From contig JAEWCW010000152.1 in NCBI GenBank assembly GCA_023390415.1, positions 1 to 34,713 of the forward strand: a stretch of DNA of 34,713 bases. The letters run 5' to 3'. The DNA is from Pseudomonadota bacterium (lineage in GTDB: Bacteria > Pseudomonadota > Alphaproteobacteria > Sphingomonadales > Sphingomonadaceae). Numbering within the stretch: the first letter of the stretch is position 1; each line of letters opens with the position of its first letter. The translations under genes and the position numbers were made by a program. The notes under the pieces were generated by a model. It did no database searches and had not been told where the DNA came from. It saw only the letters and a program-made list of their open reading frames with translations. Below, piece by piece: positions 8,929 to 16,875 of this stretch.

Positions 8929-10742
8929 CGCCGTCCCCCCTCCCTGCGATCCGCACCGACCGGAATCGCGATCGTCTCCCATCGCCGGCCGCGCACCCGC
9001 TGACGAAGCAGCATCGCCGGCACGCCCTCGTCCATATGATAATCATGACACATTGCGCAGGTCGATGGCACCTGTCCCGAGCTCTCGCCGCCGTGGCAGG
9101 TCCGGCAGCTTGCAAGATCGGGAAGAAGGAGGTCGTTCGCGGAGCGCGAGCTCGGCGCCGCGTGGCAGGTCGCGCAGTCGGTCTGGCGGTGCGGCGCGTG
9201 GTCGAACCAGCCATTGTGCATGTAGCGGGTCGGGAAGGCGACCGGCGCGATCCGGAAGGCGAGCGAATTCCCTGGGGGCGGGAGGACGACGTGGCAGTCC
9301 CAGCAGGCGCCGCCCTGCGCGAACAGGCCGCGGATCGCGCGGTCGGCGGCGCTCTCCGATCCGCGCACAGCGACCGCATATTGGATCGTGTTACGGATCT
9401 GGTTGACGTCGCCCGGCCGCCGACGGGCGCCGGGAACCAGGACGTCCGGCCGGGCGGGCACCCGGCCACGGAAATATTCGCGAAGGTCGGCGACGACCTG
9501 CTCCGGCGCACCGTGGCGCAGGGTCCGCACGGTGCCCCCGACCTCGTCGAAGGCGAGCGAATGGCACATGCCGCAATCCGCCTCCATGTCGACCGGCTGG
9601 AAGCGGGTGCCGTTAGGGGTGGGCACGTGGCAATCGGCGCAGACCAGGCTCGCGCCGAAGCCATATTGCGGCCCCAGCCGGCGGCCCATCTGCGCCGGCC
9701 CGCCGCGCGGATCGAGATGGAGGGCGTGGGGGAAGCGGAGGTTGCTGTTCTCCCGCGCCGCAGCGCCGGGGGCGACCCGCCGCATCACCGGAGTCTCGCC
9801 GTTCCAGCTGATCAGAACGGTCGGCCGGAATTCCGGATGGACGCGCCCGAAGTCGGAGGCGTCGCCCAGGCCCGCCTCGGGCACGCGCTCGGCGATCCCC
9901 GAATGGCAATCGGCGCAGAAACGCTGCGGAGTCAGCGCCATCTCCTGCGGCCCCTCATGCTCGCTATGGCAATCGACGCAGCGGCCGGCGGGGAGGTTGA
10001 ACGTCTCCTGCACGGCGAGGCGGAGGCGGCCCCAGGTGCCGAGATCGGGGCGGGCGCGGACCAGGCGCGCCGGATCGCCATGATCGTGGACGTCGCTGTG
10101 GCAGGTCTTGCAGCTCTCGTCGCGGACCGAGACGAAGGGCTCGGCATGGCAGGCGGTGCAATTGTCGCGGAGGTTCGCGTGGACGGCGCTGAGGCTTCCC
10201 GAGAGCCATAGCCGGTCGGCGTGGAAGCGCTCGGCGCTCCGCTCCTCCTTCTGGGCGTAGAAGCTCCAGATCGGCCAGGCGAGGAAGAGCGCGAGCACGA
10301 GCAAGGCCAGCCCCCAGGCGAGCGGGCGCTTGCCGGGGAGGCGGCTGGCGAGCGAGAATTGCGCCGCGTCGGCCCGCGACGTCTTCTCGTCGTCCCGTAC
10401 GCGCTCGATCGCGACCTCGATGTCGGCATTGGGCGGGCCGGGAAGGAAGCGGAGCAGGTGGGCGCCGATCCTGACATCGCCGCCGGCCGCGGTCTCGATC
10501 GTCCCGCGCTCCACCTTGCGGCCGTTGAGCTCCACGAACAGGCCGGGCGCGGCGACGATTTCGAGCCGTCCGGGCGCGATCCGCTCGACCGTGGCGTGGG
10601 CCAGGGAAGCGGCGAGATCGGTGAGATGGACTCCGCTGCCGGGATCGCGGCCGATCGTCAGCCGGTCGCCCTCCACGCGCGCGGTGCGGACGATCTCGCG
10701 CCCCTCGGCGCTCCTCGAGACGGTGCGAAGAAGAAACGCCAT
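8925..10742 (-). CDS. FHA domain - transmembrane helix - decahaem c-type cytochrome fusion
   Basis: This 605-residue protein has three parts. Residues ~27-100 form an FHA domain with the core residues G31, R32, S46, H49, N73 and G74, the set used to bind phosphothreonine. Residues ~141-162 are one strong membrane helix (GLALLVLALFLAWPIWSF). Residues 195-566 carry ten CxxCH motifs, at 195, 211, 255, 276, 368, 390, 480, 523, 546 and 562, as in cytochrome c3/NapC-like multihaem proteins. There is no cleavable signal, so the expected topology is FHA in the cytoplasm and haems in the periplasm. The gene starts at ATG, seven bases after the cytochrome b-like gene, and its stop overlaps the phosphodiesterase start. 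It is the natural link between inner-membrane haem b and soluble or outer-membrane haems. FHA control of such a cytochrome is inference. Confidence 0.9.
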   Translation of the reverse strand: MAFLLRTVSRSAEGREIVRTARVEGDRLTIGRDPGSGVHLTDLAASLAHATVERIAPGRLEIVAAPGLFVELNGRKVERGTIETAAGGDVRIGAHLLRFLPGPPNADIEVAIERVRDDEKTSRADAAQFSLASRLPGKRPLAWGLALLVLALFLAWPIWSFYAQKEERSAERFHADRLWLSGSLSAVHANLRDNCTACHAEPFVSVRDESCKTCHSDVHDHGDPARLVRARPDLGTWGRLRLAVQETFNLPAGRCVDCHSEHEGPQEMALTPQRFCADCHSGIAERVPEAGLGDASDFGRVHPEFRPTVLISWNGETPVMRRVAPGAAARENSNLRFPHALHLDPRGGPAQMGRRLGPQYGFGASLVCADCHVPTPNGTRFQPVDMEADCGMCHSLAFDEVGGTVRTLRHGAPEQVVADLREYFRGRVPARPDVLVPGARRRPGDVNQIRNTIQYAVAVRGSESAADRAIRGLFAQGGACWDCHVVLPPPGNSLAFRIAPVAFPTRYMHNGWFDHAPHRQTDCATCHAAPSSRSANDLLLPDLASCRTCHGGESSGQVPSTCAMCHDYHMDEGVPAMLLRQRVRGRRWETIAIPVGADRREGGRR

Positions 10743-10749
10743 CGCGCGC

Positions 10750-11610
10750 CTACCAGTAGAAGAACACGCTGACGATGTGCGCGGCGAGCGCCGCGATCGT
10801 CGCGAAGGTCAGTGGGACGTGGACGTAGAGCCAGACCTCGAGCAAGGCGCGGATTCGCAGATATTGGCGGATCCGCGCCAGCGCGGCGGCCTTGCGCTCG
10901 ATCAGATCGACGACCTTGGCAAGCGCCGGATCGGCGCCGTGGCCGCGCAGCCGGCGAAGCGCGGCGGCATTGCGGCAGCGCGGATAGCGGCCGGTGAGGC
11001 GCCGGATCAGGCCGGCGCGGAACGGGTCCTCGCTGAGCGAGAGGCGGACGATCGCTGCATCCTCGGCCGACAGCGGCTGCGCCGCGGCCTCGAGCTGCTG
11101 ATCGAGCTTGGCGACGTCCTCGAGCATCTGCGGCCGGGTCATCCCGGCGCGGCTGTCGCTGAGCGCGTCGGGGAGCGTGGCATAGACGGCGATTCCGTAG
11201 ATGCCGGAGAGAATGACCAGCATCATCAGCGCGTAAGCGAGCGTGTGGACGTTGAGGCCGAGCTGGAAACCGGCGTGGAGCGTCGCGATCACCACCAGCG
11301 ACAGGCCGAGATAGACGTGCGCGCTGGTCCAGGCCTTGAGCGACCAGCGGCCCCGGGTCATCGCCCGCTTGCGCACGCCGAGCATGGTCAGCCAGAGGAT
11401 CAGCAGAGCGCCGATCGTGCCGAGCGTATAGCCGAGCCAGGAGCCGCCATTGGGGCGCGGCTGGACGTCGACCAAGGCGTAAGCGAGGCCCGCCGCGAGC
11501 GAGAGCGCGAGCGCGATCTTCGCCCAGCGGAAATTCCTGTGGCGCAGGAAGCCCTCATGGGCCGTCGCCTTTGCCCCGCCGCGTCGTCCTTCTGCCCCCA
11601 ACGTCGCCAT
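10750..11610 (-). CDS. Five-helix membrane cytochrome b-like protein
   Basis: This 286-residue integral membrane protein has helices near residues 31-48, 57-79, 97-116, 122-145 and 258-284. Two His pairs sit inside helices with identical spacing: H98/H112 and H264/H278, both HX13H. That is the pattern of bis-His haem b sites, though the pairs need not ligate within one helix. A soluble, charged loop of about 110 residues (146-257) separates helices four and five. I do not recognise a named family; it is not a complete NarI, HyaC or bc1 cytochrome. It sits between the FAD/FeS gene (32 bases upstream) and the FHA-decahaem gene (7 bases downstream). This is where a quinone- or FeS-to-haem membrane module would be expected. 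Confidence 0.75.
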   Translation of the reverse strand: MATLGAEGRRGGAKATAHEGFLRHRNFRWAKIALALSLAAGLAYALVDVQPRPNGGSWLGYTLGTIGALLILWLTMLGVRKRAMTRGRWSLKAWTSAHVYLGLSLVVIATLHAGFQLGLNVHTLAYALMMLVILSGIYGIAVYATLPDALSDSRAGMTRPQMLEDVAKLDQQLEAAAQPLSAEDAAIVRLSLSEDPFRAGLIRRLTGRYPRCRNAAALRRLRGHGADPALAKVVDLIERKAAALARIRQYLRIRALLEVWLYVHVPLTFATIAALAAHIVSVFFYW

Positions 11611-11642
11611 CCTCGCGGCTCGTCCCCCCTCAGCTCAAAACG

Positions 11643-14129
11643 TCATTCCCCCAGCCGCGCGACCGACAGGAACTGCTCCGGCCCGACCCGGATCGCCGCC
11701 CCGGTCGGGCAGGCGCGGACGCAGGCCGGCCCGCCCCTGATCCCGGCGCACATGTCGCACTTGATCGCCTTCTTCGGGGTCTCCGGGTCGACCCTCTTCT
11801 CGGTCCACTTCTTCGGCGGCTCGCCGGGCCCGGGGCCGAAGCCGAAGGCGAGCCAGGAGAGCAGAGGCGGCTTCTTCGGCGGCACCTTCTCCATCCGGAT
11901 CACGCCGTACGGGCAATTGCGCTGGCAATTGCCGCAGCCGATGCAGCTGTCGTCGATATAGACCTCGCCGTCCGGGCCGCGGTGGATCGCGTTGGGCGGG
12001 CAGTCCGCCATGCAATGCGGATGCTCGCAATGGCGGCACGAGGTCGGCACGTGGAGATGGGCGAAGGTCTTGCCCGCCTCGCGGTTGAGGCGGCTCAGCC
12101 CCTCATGGGCGTCGGCGCAGGCCTTCTCGCAATTGTCGCAGCCGACGCAGAGTTTCTCGTCGATCAGGAGAACATCGGTGGCCTCGCCGATGCCGTTCTC
12201 GACCAGGAAGGAGGCGACCGACGAATACATGTCGACCGCGCCGCCGAACTCACCCTTCTTCTCCTCGATATAATGGGTGACCGCCTGGCGCCCCGCCATG
12301 TCGGTGCGCATCCGAGCGGCGAGATCGGGCTTTCGCCCCAGCAGCCGGCGGAAAGCCTCGCCGTCCAGCCGGATCACCTCGGACTTGATCGCCGCGCGCA
12401 CCGTCGCGGTACGCCGTCCGCGGTCGATCAGCGCCATCTCGCCGACATAGGAGCCTGCCGGGAGATAGGAGAGGAAGACCGGCTTTCCGCCGATATCCTT
12501 CTCGACCACCATCGAGCCCTGGCGGATGACGAAGATGTCGCTGCCCTCCTCGCCTTCCGTGATGATGGTCTTGCCGGCGGGGACGCTCATCACCTCGGCC
12601 GTCTCGATCACTTCGGCGAGGTCGTCCGGGGTCAGGCCGGCGCGGAACATCTGGAGCAATTGCCGCTCGATCGAGATGCGGGTGATCGCCCGCTTCGCCG
12701 CCGGCACCTGCGACACCAGCTTGAGCGCGGCGAGGCGCGAAATCTCGACGACGATCGAATCCTCGCCGGCGCGCACCGTGGCGCCGCGGCGGCGGCCGGA
12801 GATCAGGCCGACCTCGCCGAAGATCGATCCGGCGCCGATCGGAACGGTGCGGCTGCGATCGTTGGGATCCACCTCGACAAGCACCGATCCCGAGGCGATC
12901 GCGAACAGGCTGGAGCCCGGCGCGTTGCGCTCGAACACAATGGCTCCAGCGGGATAGAAGGCGACCTTCGAATCGAGCATGAACTCGCGCATCTGCAGCG
13001 GCGAGACCCCTTCGAGGATCTGGACGTTGGTGCGGAGGAATTCGAGCCACTCCTCGACGCTGCGCCGCCCGGGCAAAGCGGCGAACTTCGCCTCCAGGAT
13101 CGGCTCGTCGGCGGGCTTCAGGCTGCGGTTGCCGTTGATGAACTCGACGACGTCATAGCCCTGGTTCATGCAATGCTTGATCAGCGGATAGCCGGCGAGC
13201 GCGCCGATCACGAAGATCCCGGGCACGGTCGATTCGAACTGGGGCGAGAGCTTCGGGTAAGCGAGCCGGTCCGCCGACGAGAATTCGACCCCGGTTCCCG
13301 GCACGATCGCCTTCTTGCCGTCCTTCTCCTCGAAGCTCGCGCAGCAGCCCTCGACGAAGGCGCGCGGCGGCGCGGATCCCATGCGCGCGATCACACGGTC
13401 GCAGCGCTGGACGAGTGGCCCGTCGCGGGTCTCGAAGGCGATCTCGCCCTTGTCGATCCGCGAGGCGGTGGTCTCGCGGAGGATGGTCATCCGGCCGGCG
13501 GCCTCGGCGGCGAGCAGGGCCTTGACGTTGGCGTCCTTGGCGGTCGCGAATTCGGCCGAGCGGTTCACGATCGTGACCTGGTTGCGCTGCTCCGGGTCGG
13601 CGGCGAGGCCGAGCGCATTTTCGATGCCCGCATCGCCGGCGCCGATCACCACGATATGCTCGTCCACATATTCGCCGGGATCGTCGAGCTGGTACTGGAC
13701 CACGGCCCCCTCCCCGACCGGGCAGCGGACCAGGTTGGGATTGCCCTGGGTGCCGATGGCGAGGATGACGTGCTCGGCCTCCACGGTGTCGCCGTTGGCG
13801 AGCTTCAGCCGGAAGGCACCTTTCTCTCCCGTGATCGCCTTGACCTCGGCATCGAGCAGCACGTTGATACCATGCTCGCCGGCCATCCGGTCCCAGGTGC
13901 CGAGCACGGCCTCGCGCTTGCCCGCCTCGAAATGCATGTCCGAGCGCAGCACGAGCTGGCTCGGCGTGGCCATCACATGCTTGCCCTTCTGGTACTTGTA
14001 GATGGTGTCGGAGAGATGGTCGGTCTTCTCGAGCAGGACGTGGCCGATGCCGAGCTGCGCGGCACGCGCGGCCGCGCTCAGGCCCGCTGGCCCGGAGCCG
14101 ACAATGGCGATCTTGACCGCGTCCGTCAC
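11643..14129 (-). CDS. Fusion: FAD/NAD(P)H oxidoreductase - two cNMP-binding domains - four-cluster ferredoxin
   Basis: The 828-residue product starts at GTG with GGGGGAG just upstream. Residues 1-330 are a two-dinucleotide-fold flavin reductase (FAD motif GSGPAGL at 11-17, NAD(P) motif GAGDAG at 163-168, and VPGIFVIGA near 302-310). It lacks the CxxC redox pair of thioredoxin reductase, so it is closer to the ferredoxin-reductase/YpdA type. Two cyclic-nucleotide-binding domains follow, at ~375-490 and ~505-620. The second has the textbook GEMALIDRGRRTATVRA signature; the first has FGEVGLISGRRRGATVRA. Residues 655-828 hold four cysteine groups: C661/664/667/671, C698/701/706/710, C729/732/735/739 and C791/794/803/807, a DmsB/HybA-like [4Fe-4S] polyferredoxin. 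No signal peptide, so it is cytoplasmic. It heads the minus-strand operon. Electron flow from NAD(P)H to the cytochrome b protein is inferred. Confidence 0.9.
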   Translation of the reverse strand: MTDAVKIAIVGSGPAGLSAAARAAQLGIGHVLLEKTDHLSDTIYKYQKGKHVMATPSQLVLRSDMHFEAGKREAVLGTWDRMAGEHGINVLLDAEVKAITGEKGAFRLKLANGDTVEAEHVILAIGTQGNPNLVRCPVGEGAVVQYQLDDPGEYVDEHIVVIGAGDAGIENALGLAADPEQRNQVTIVNRSAEFATAKDANVKALLAAEAAGRMTILRETTASRIDKGEIAFETRDGPLVQRCDRVIARMGSAPPRAFVEGCCASFEEKDGKKAIVPGTGVEFSSADRLAYPKLSPQFESTVPGIFVIGALAGYPLIKHCMNQGYDVVEFINGNRSLKPADEPILEAKFAALPGRRSVEEWLEFLRTNVQILEGVSPLQMREFMLDSKVAFYPAGAIVFERNAPGSSLFAIASGSVLVEVDPNDRSRTVPIGAGSIFGEVGLISGRRRGATVRAGEDSIVVEISRLAALKLVSQVPAAKRAITRISIERQLLQMFRAGLTPDDLAEVIETAEVMSVPAGKTIITEGEEGSDIFVIRQGSMVVEKDIGGKPVFLSYLPAGSYVGEMALIDRGRRTATVRAAIKSEVIRLDGEAFRRLLGRKPDLAARMRTDMAGRQAVTHYIEEKKGEFGGAVDMYSSVASFLVENGIGEATDVLLIDEKLCVGCDNCEKACADAHEGLSRLNREAGKTFAHLHVPTSCRHCEHPHCMADCPPNAIHRGPDGEVYIDDSCIGCGNCQRNCPYGVIRMEKVPPKKPPLLSWLAFGFGPGPGEPPKKWTEKRVDPETPKKAIKCDMCAGIRGGPACVRACPTGAAIRVGPEQFLSVARLGE

Positions 14130-14223
14130 CTTCTCCCCCGAAAAGGTTGTGAGCGAAGCCTAGCAGGAAGCTTCGCCTGCGCCAGACTTGACCGCGATCT
14201 TTTTGCCGCGATGATCCGGGGCC
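14130..14223. promoter_or_regulatory. Divergent control region with a 7-bp inverted repeat
   Basis: This 94-base gap lies between the divergent redox-fusion and CycH-like genes. It holds a perfect inverted repeat, GCGAAGC (14153-14159) and GCTTCGC (14170-14176), with a ten-base spacer, 24 bases from the redox-fusion start. On the plus strand a TTGACC at 14188-14193 is followed after 16 bases by GATGAT (14210-14215), a weak -35/-10 candidate very close to the ATG at 14224. The repeat could be an operator or a 5' hairpin of the minus-strand transcript. Confidence 0.4.
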
Positions 14224-15153
14224 ATGGCGGACCAGAGCTCTACGCGCACCGGCACCCTTGTCCTCGCAGCGGCCGGGCTGATCGCCGCGGCGGCCGTCGG
14301 GATCGCGATCTTCCGCCCGGGCGGCGCTGCGCAGGAAAGCGCGGCGCCGGCGACCAACGCCATGCAGGCCGAGGCGGCCGAAACCGGCCTTGCCGACTTG
14401 ATCGAGCGGGTCCGCCGCAATCCGGACGACCATGAGGGCTGGTTCGAGCTCGGCCTCGCCTATCGCGGCGCCGAGCGCTTCGCCGAGTCCGAACGGGCCT
14501 TCCGCCGGGCGATGGAGCTTCGCCCGGACAATGCCGATTATACGGCCTATGTCGGCGAGATGCTGATCCTGCTCGGCGGGCGGCAGCCGCCGCCCGAGGC
14601 CGAGGCCTTGTTCCAGCGCGCGCTCCGGCTCCAGCCCGGCCATCCGCAGGCGCGTTACTATCTCGCCACCCTCCGCGACTTCCGCGGCGACCATCGGGGC
14701 GCGCTGGACGAGCTGATTGCGCTGCTCCGCGAGGCCCCGGCCGGCGCCCCTTGGGAGGCTCAGGTCCGCGCCGCGGCCGAGACGATCGCCGAGCGCAACC
14801 GGATCGACATTGCCGGCCGCCTGCCCCCGCCCCGCCCGCGCGCGCCCGATGCCGCAGCGACCGCCGGCATTCCCGGCCCGAGCCGCGAGCAGCTCGATGC
14901 CGCACGGTCGCTCACCCCGTCCCAGCAGCAGGAGATGGCGCGGGGCATGGTCGACCGCCTCGCCGCCCGCCTTCGGCAGAATCCGCGCGACGCGGACGGC
15001 TGGATCATGCTAATGAGGTCTCGGATGATGCTGAACGAGCCGCCAGCGGCCGCCGAAGCGCTCCGCTCCGGTCTTGCCGCCTTTTCCGGCGACGAAGCCG
15101 CCCGCCAGCGGCTCCGCGACGCCGCGGCGACGCTCGGGGTTCCCGGCGCGTGA
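14224..15153 (+). CDS. CcmI/CycH-like TPR protein (c-type cytochrome biogenesis)
   Basis: This 309-residue protein has one N-terminal membrane anchor (residues ~10-30, LVLAAAGLIAAAAVGIAIF) and a periplasmic body of tetratricopeptide repeats. Clear TPR units are HEGWFELGLAYRGAERFAES (with MELRPDNADY after it), then QRALRLQPGHPQARYYLA. A C-terminal segment (MVDRLAARLRQNPRDADGW) has the form found in CcmI/CycH. Those proteins present apocytochrome to the haem ligation machinery, which would suit neighbours with twenty haem sites between them. The rest of the ccm set is not in the window, so this may be an extra, cluster-dedicated copy or a general TPR protein. It is divergent from the redox operon and overlaps the next gene by four bases. 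Confidence 0.7.
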   Translation: MADQSSTRTGTLVLAAAGLIAAAAVGIAIFRPGGAAQESAAPATNAMQAEAAETGLADLIERVRRNPDDHEGWFELGLAYRGAERFAESERAFRRAMELRPDNADYTAYVGEMLILLGGRQPPPEAEALFQRALRLQPGHPQARYYLATLRDFRGDHRGALDELIALLREAPAGAPWEAQVRAAAETIAERNRIDIAGRLPPPRPRAPDAAATAGIPGPSREQLDAARSLTPSQQQEMARGMVDRLAARLRQNPRDADGWIMLMRSRMMLNEPPAAAEALRSGLAAFSGDEAARQRLRDAAATLGVPGA

Positions 15154-15566
15154 TCCGGGCACTTGCCCTCGGCGCCTGCGCCCTGCTCTCCGCCGCTCCG
15201 GGCGCCGCCCGAGCACCGACGACGCCGCACGAGTTCACGATCGGCTTCGGCATGACGGCGCGATCGGGCTCGCTCCAGTTCAGCCCGCGACGGATCGAGG
15301 AGGACAGCCGCTGCCCGGCGAGCGTCCGCTGCATCCAGGCGGGGACGGTTCGGCTCTCGATCGCGATGACCGGCTTCGATTCCGCCCGGACGACGACGCT
15401 CACCCTTGGCATTCCGCGCCAGGTCCGCGCCGACAAGTGGCTGACTCTGAGCCAGGTCTGCCCCTATCCGCCGGCGCCGGGCGGGATCGCGCGCGCGAGC
15501 TATCGCTTCACGATCGCCGTCTCCGCCGACGATCCCGGACGGATTCCCGCGCGTTCCTGCGCCTGA
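15150..15566 (+). CDS. Small secreted protein with SRCP..V.C motif (138 aa)
   Basis: The GTG start overlaps the stop of the CycH-like gene (GTGA), so the two are probably co-translated. The N-terminus is a signal peptide (LALGACALLSAAPGAARA). The mature part has four cysteines: two in the stretch EDSRCPASVRCIQAGTV, one in QVCPYPPAP and one in the C-terminal ARSCA. The SRCP-x2-V-x-C-x2-AG pattern is familiar from many small secreted or lipoprotein-like hypothetical proteins; no function is known to me. There is no CxxCH, so it is not a cytochrome. Its place at the end of this unit is the only hint to its job. Confidence 0.7.
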   Translation: MIRALALGACALLSAAPGAARAPTTPHEFTIGFGMTARSGSLQFSPRRIEEDSRCPASVRCIQAGTVRLSIAMTGFDSARTTTLTLGIPRQVRADKWLTLSQVCPYPPAPGGIARASYRFTIAVSADDPGRIPARSCA

Positions 15567-15622
15567 GCGGCTTGACAGCCCCCGCCCCAAGCCCATATGC
15601 GCCCCTCGCCGGCTCAAGCCAT

Positions 15623-15698
15623 GGCCCCTTCGTCTAGCGGTCTAGGACGTCGCCCTCTCACGGCGAAAACACGGGTTCGAGTCCCGTAGGGGTCACCA
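15623..15698 (+). tRNA. tRNA-Glu (anticodon CTC)
   Basis: The 76-base cloverleaf is complete. The acceptor stem is GGCCCCT pairing with AGGGGTC, with one G-U. The D-arm GTCTAGCGGTCTAGGAC and the anticodon stem TCGCC/GGCGA around the loop CTCTCAC follow. The T-arm is CGGG-TTCGAGT-CCCG, and discriminator A plus CCA are encoded at 15695-15698. A short T run follows at 15701. It marks the left border of a gene-poor, repeat-rich patch. Confidence 0.95.
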
Positions 15699-15937
15699 GC
15701 TTTTTCAAGAGCTTAGCGGCGGCACAGGCGAATTCGTCAAATATCCGTCGAATAGACCGGGGCGAACATGTGCGGTTGCAGGCGTGCGCCTGTAGAGCAT
15801 TTCGGCGGAATCGACCGAACCATCTCGAAAGCTGCCAGCCTGCTGCCGTCGGCGAAGTTCTGCCACGCGTGCGAAACTCCGCGTACCAGCGTCGACCCAT
15901 TGCGGACATTGGCTGGCTCGGGCATCGTCCGCCAACG
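15699..15937. other. Intergenic stretch after tRNA-Glu, no convincing gene
   Basis: Several short overlapping frames occur on both strands, but none has a ribosome site or a recognisable product. Near its end (15892-15910, TCGACCCATTGCGGACATT) is a degenerate half of the palindromic repeat seen further downstream. Confidence 0.6.
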
Positions 15938-16288
15938 ATGGCTGACCCATTTCGAAGCTTGGTGCTGCAGGGGCGGATCAGGGCAGCAGGCGCATTGATA
16001 CTCCTAGCTGCATTGATGTTCGTTGTTTCCTACCTGCGCGTCGGCACGGTTATCACGGATGGCCAGGTGGTAAAGGCTGAAGTGCTACGCCTTGGGACGC
16101 ACCCGGTGGCTCGGGTCGCCGGCGGGGACCGGCCGATCCTCACTGTGAAACTTCCTGACGGATCGATCCGAGATGTGCTGGCGGCCTGGTCCGACGTGAA
16201 TCGTTGCAGGCCGGGTTACTCGATCTCACTTCGGCAGCAGGGCAGCGGCCTGCAAGTTGCGCGCCCCGGTTGCATCAGCACGCAGTGA
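15938..16288 (+). CDS. Small single-pass membrane protein of unknown function (116 aa)
   Basis: I chose the ATG at 15938 because the product then begins with a short basic head and one clear membrane helix (residues ~17-36, AAGALILLAALMFVVSYLRV). The frame is open further upstream, but through the repeat-containing intergenic DNA. The C-terminal ~80 residues look like a small beta domain outside the membrane (VVKAEVLRLGTHP, PILTVKLPDGSIRDVLA). There is no obvious ribosome site and no family I recognise. A repeat copy begins directly after its stop. Confidence 0.5.
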   Translation: MADPFRSLVLQGRIRAAGALILLAALMFVVSYLRVGTVITDGQVVKAEVLRLGTHPVARVAGGDRPILTVKLPDGSIRDVLAAWSDVNRCRPGYSISLRQQGSGLQVARPGCISTQ

Positions 16289-16290
16289 GC

Positions 16291-16320
16291 GAGCGTCTGC
16301 TTTCCACCCATTGCAGACAT
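16291..16320. repeat. Palindromic intergenic repeat, copy 1
   Basis: The arms GTCTGC and GCAGAC flank the loop TTTCCACCCATT. The same unit recurs at 16804, 17551, 17608 and 18231. It sits three bases after a stop codon. Confidence 0.8.
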
Positions 16321-16344
16321 CCAGGTAGGCTGTAGGCTCTGCCA

Positions 16345-16800
16345 ATGCAGCTTTACCTTGTTGCCCCGGCGATAGCTCACAATGATGATCGGCGGGCCAG
16401 AGACCACCGCGAGTGTAGCGAGCGCATCGCCGATCTAATCCTCCCCCACGTTTCGGCCGACCCAGCCTTGTTCGCGATGAGACACGTAGGAGAAGGCACC
16501 GAAGCGCCTGTTCAGCCCGAGACGCGCTACGGTGACGCGGAGGCGGTTCGGATCAGCGATACCGATACGCTTCGAAACATCCTTGTCGATTGTGGAGATC
16601 CAAGCAGCGGCAAGTGGATGCTTGTTCGATCCCTCGTAACCTGCCGCGCCGTTTTCTACGGTCATGATGGACAGGCATTCGTCTGCCTGCCTACCGGCGC
16701 GCCCGCTATCTCATCGCCCAATGAAACTCTCATCACCGTCGAAGAATGTTCGCATCTGCTCACCGAAACTGACTGGTTGGACGGGCTCATCGCCGAATAG
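16345..16800 (+). CDS. Hypothetical protein (151 aa)
   Basis: This ATG-started frame has no signal, helix or motif that I recognise. The product is acidic, with a Cys-containing centre (LVDCGDPSSGKW, LVTCRAVFYG). It is bounded on both sides by copies of the palindromic repeat, 25 bases upstream and four bases downstream, which supports it being a discrete gene. Codon use is less GC-biased than in the redox cluster. No function is proposed, and a chance open frame cannot be excluded. Confidence 0.5.
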   Translation: MQLYLVAPAIAHNDDRRARDHRECSERIADLILPHVSADPALFAMRHVGEGTEAPVQPETRYGDAEAVRISDTDTLRNILVDCGDPSSGKWMLVRSLVTCRAVFYGHDGQAFVCLPTGAPAISSPNETLITVEECSHLLTETDWLDGLIAE

Positions 16801-16803
16801 CCG

Positions 16804-16837
16804 AGTGTCCGCTTTCCACCCATCGCGGACATTTGGC
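16804..16837. repeat. Palindromic intergenic repeat, copy 2
   Basis: The unit reads TGTCCGC - TTTCCACCCATC - GCGGACA followed by TTTGGC. It has seven-base complementary arms and begins just after a stop codon. Confidence 0.85.
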
Positions 16838-16875
16838 CGTGGACCCTCGGCTTTGTTTATGGTGACATCGCGCAG

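Noticed and set aside
11643..14129. Thioredoxin reductase
   Set aside because: The flavin domain resembles it, but the redox-active CxxC pair is absent from the FAD/NAD(P)H part.
11571..14435. 954-codon plus-strand frame opposite the FAD/cNMP/FeS gene
   Set aside because: It has no recognisable motif, and it spans the divergent promoter and the start of another gene.
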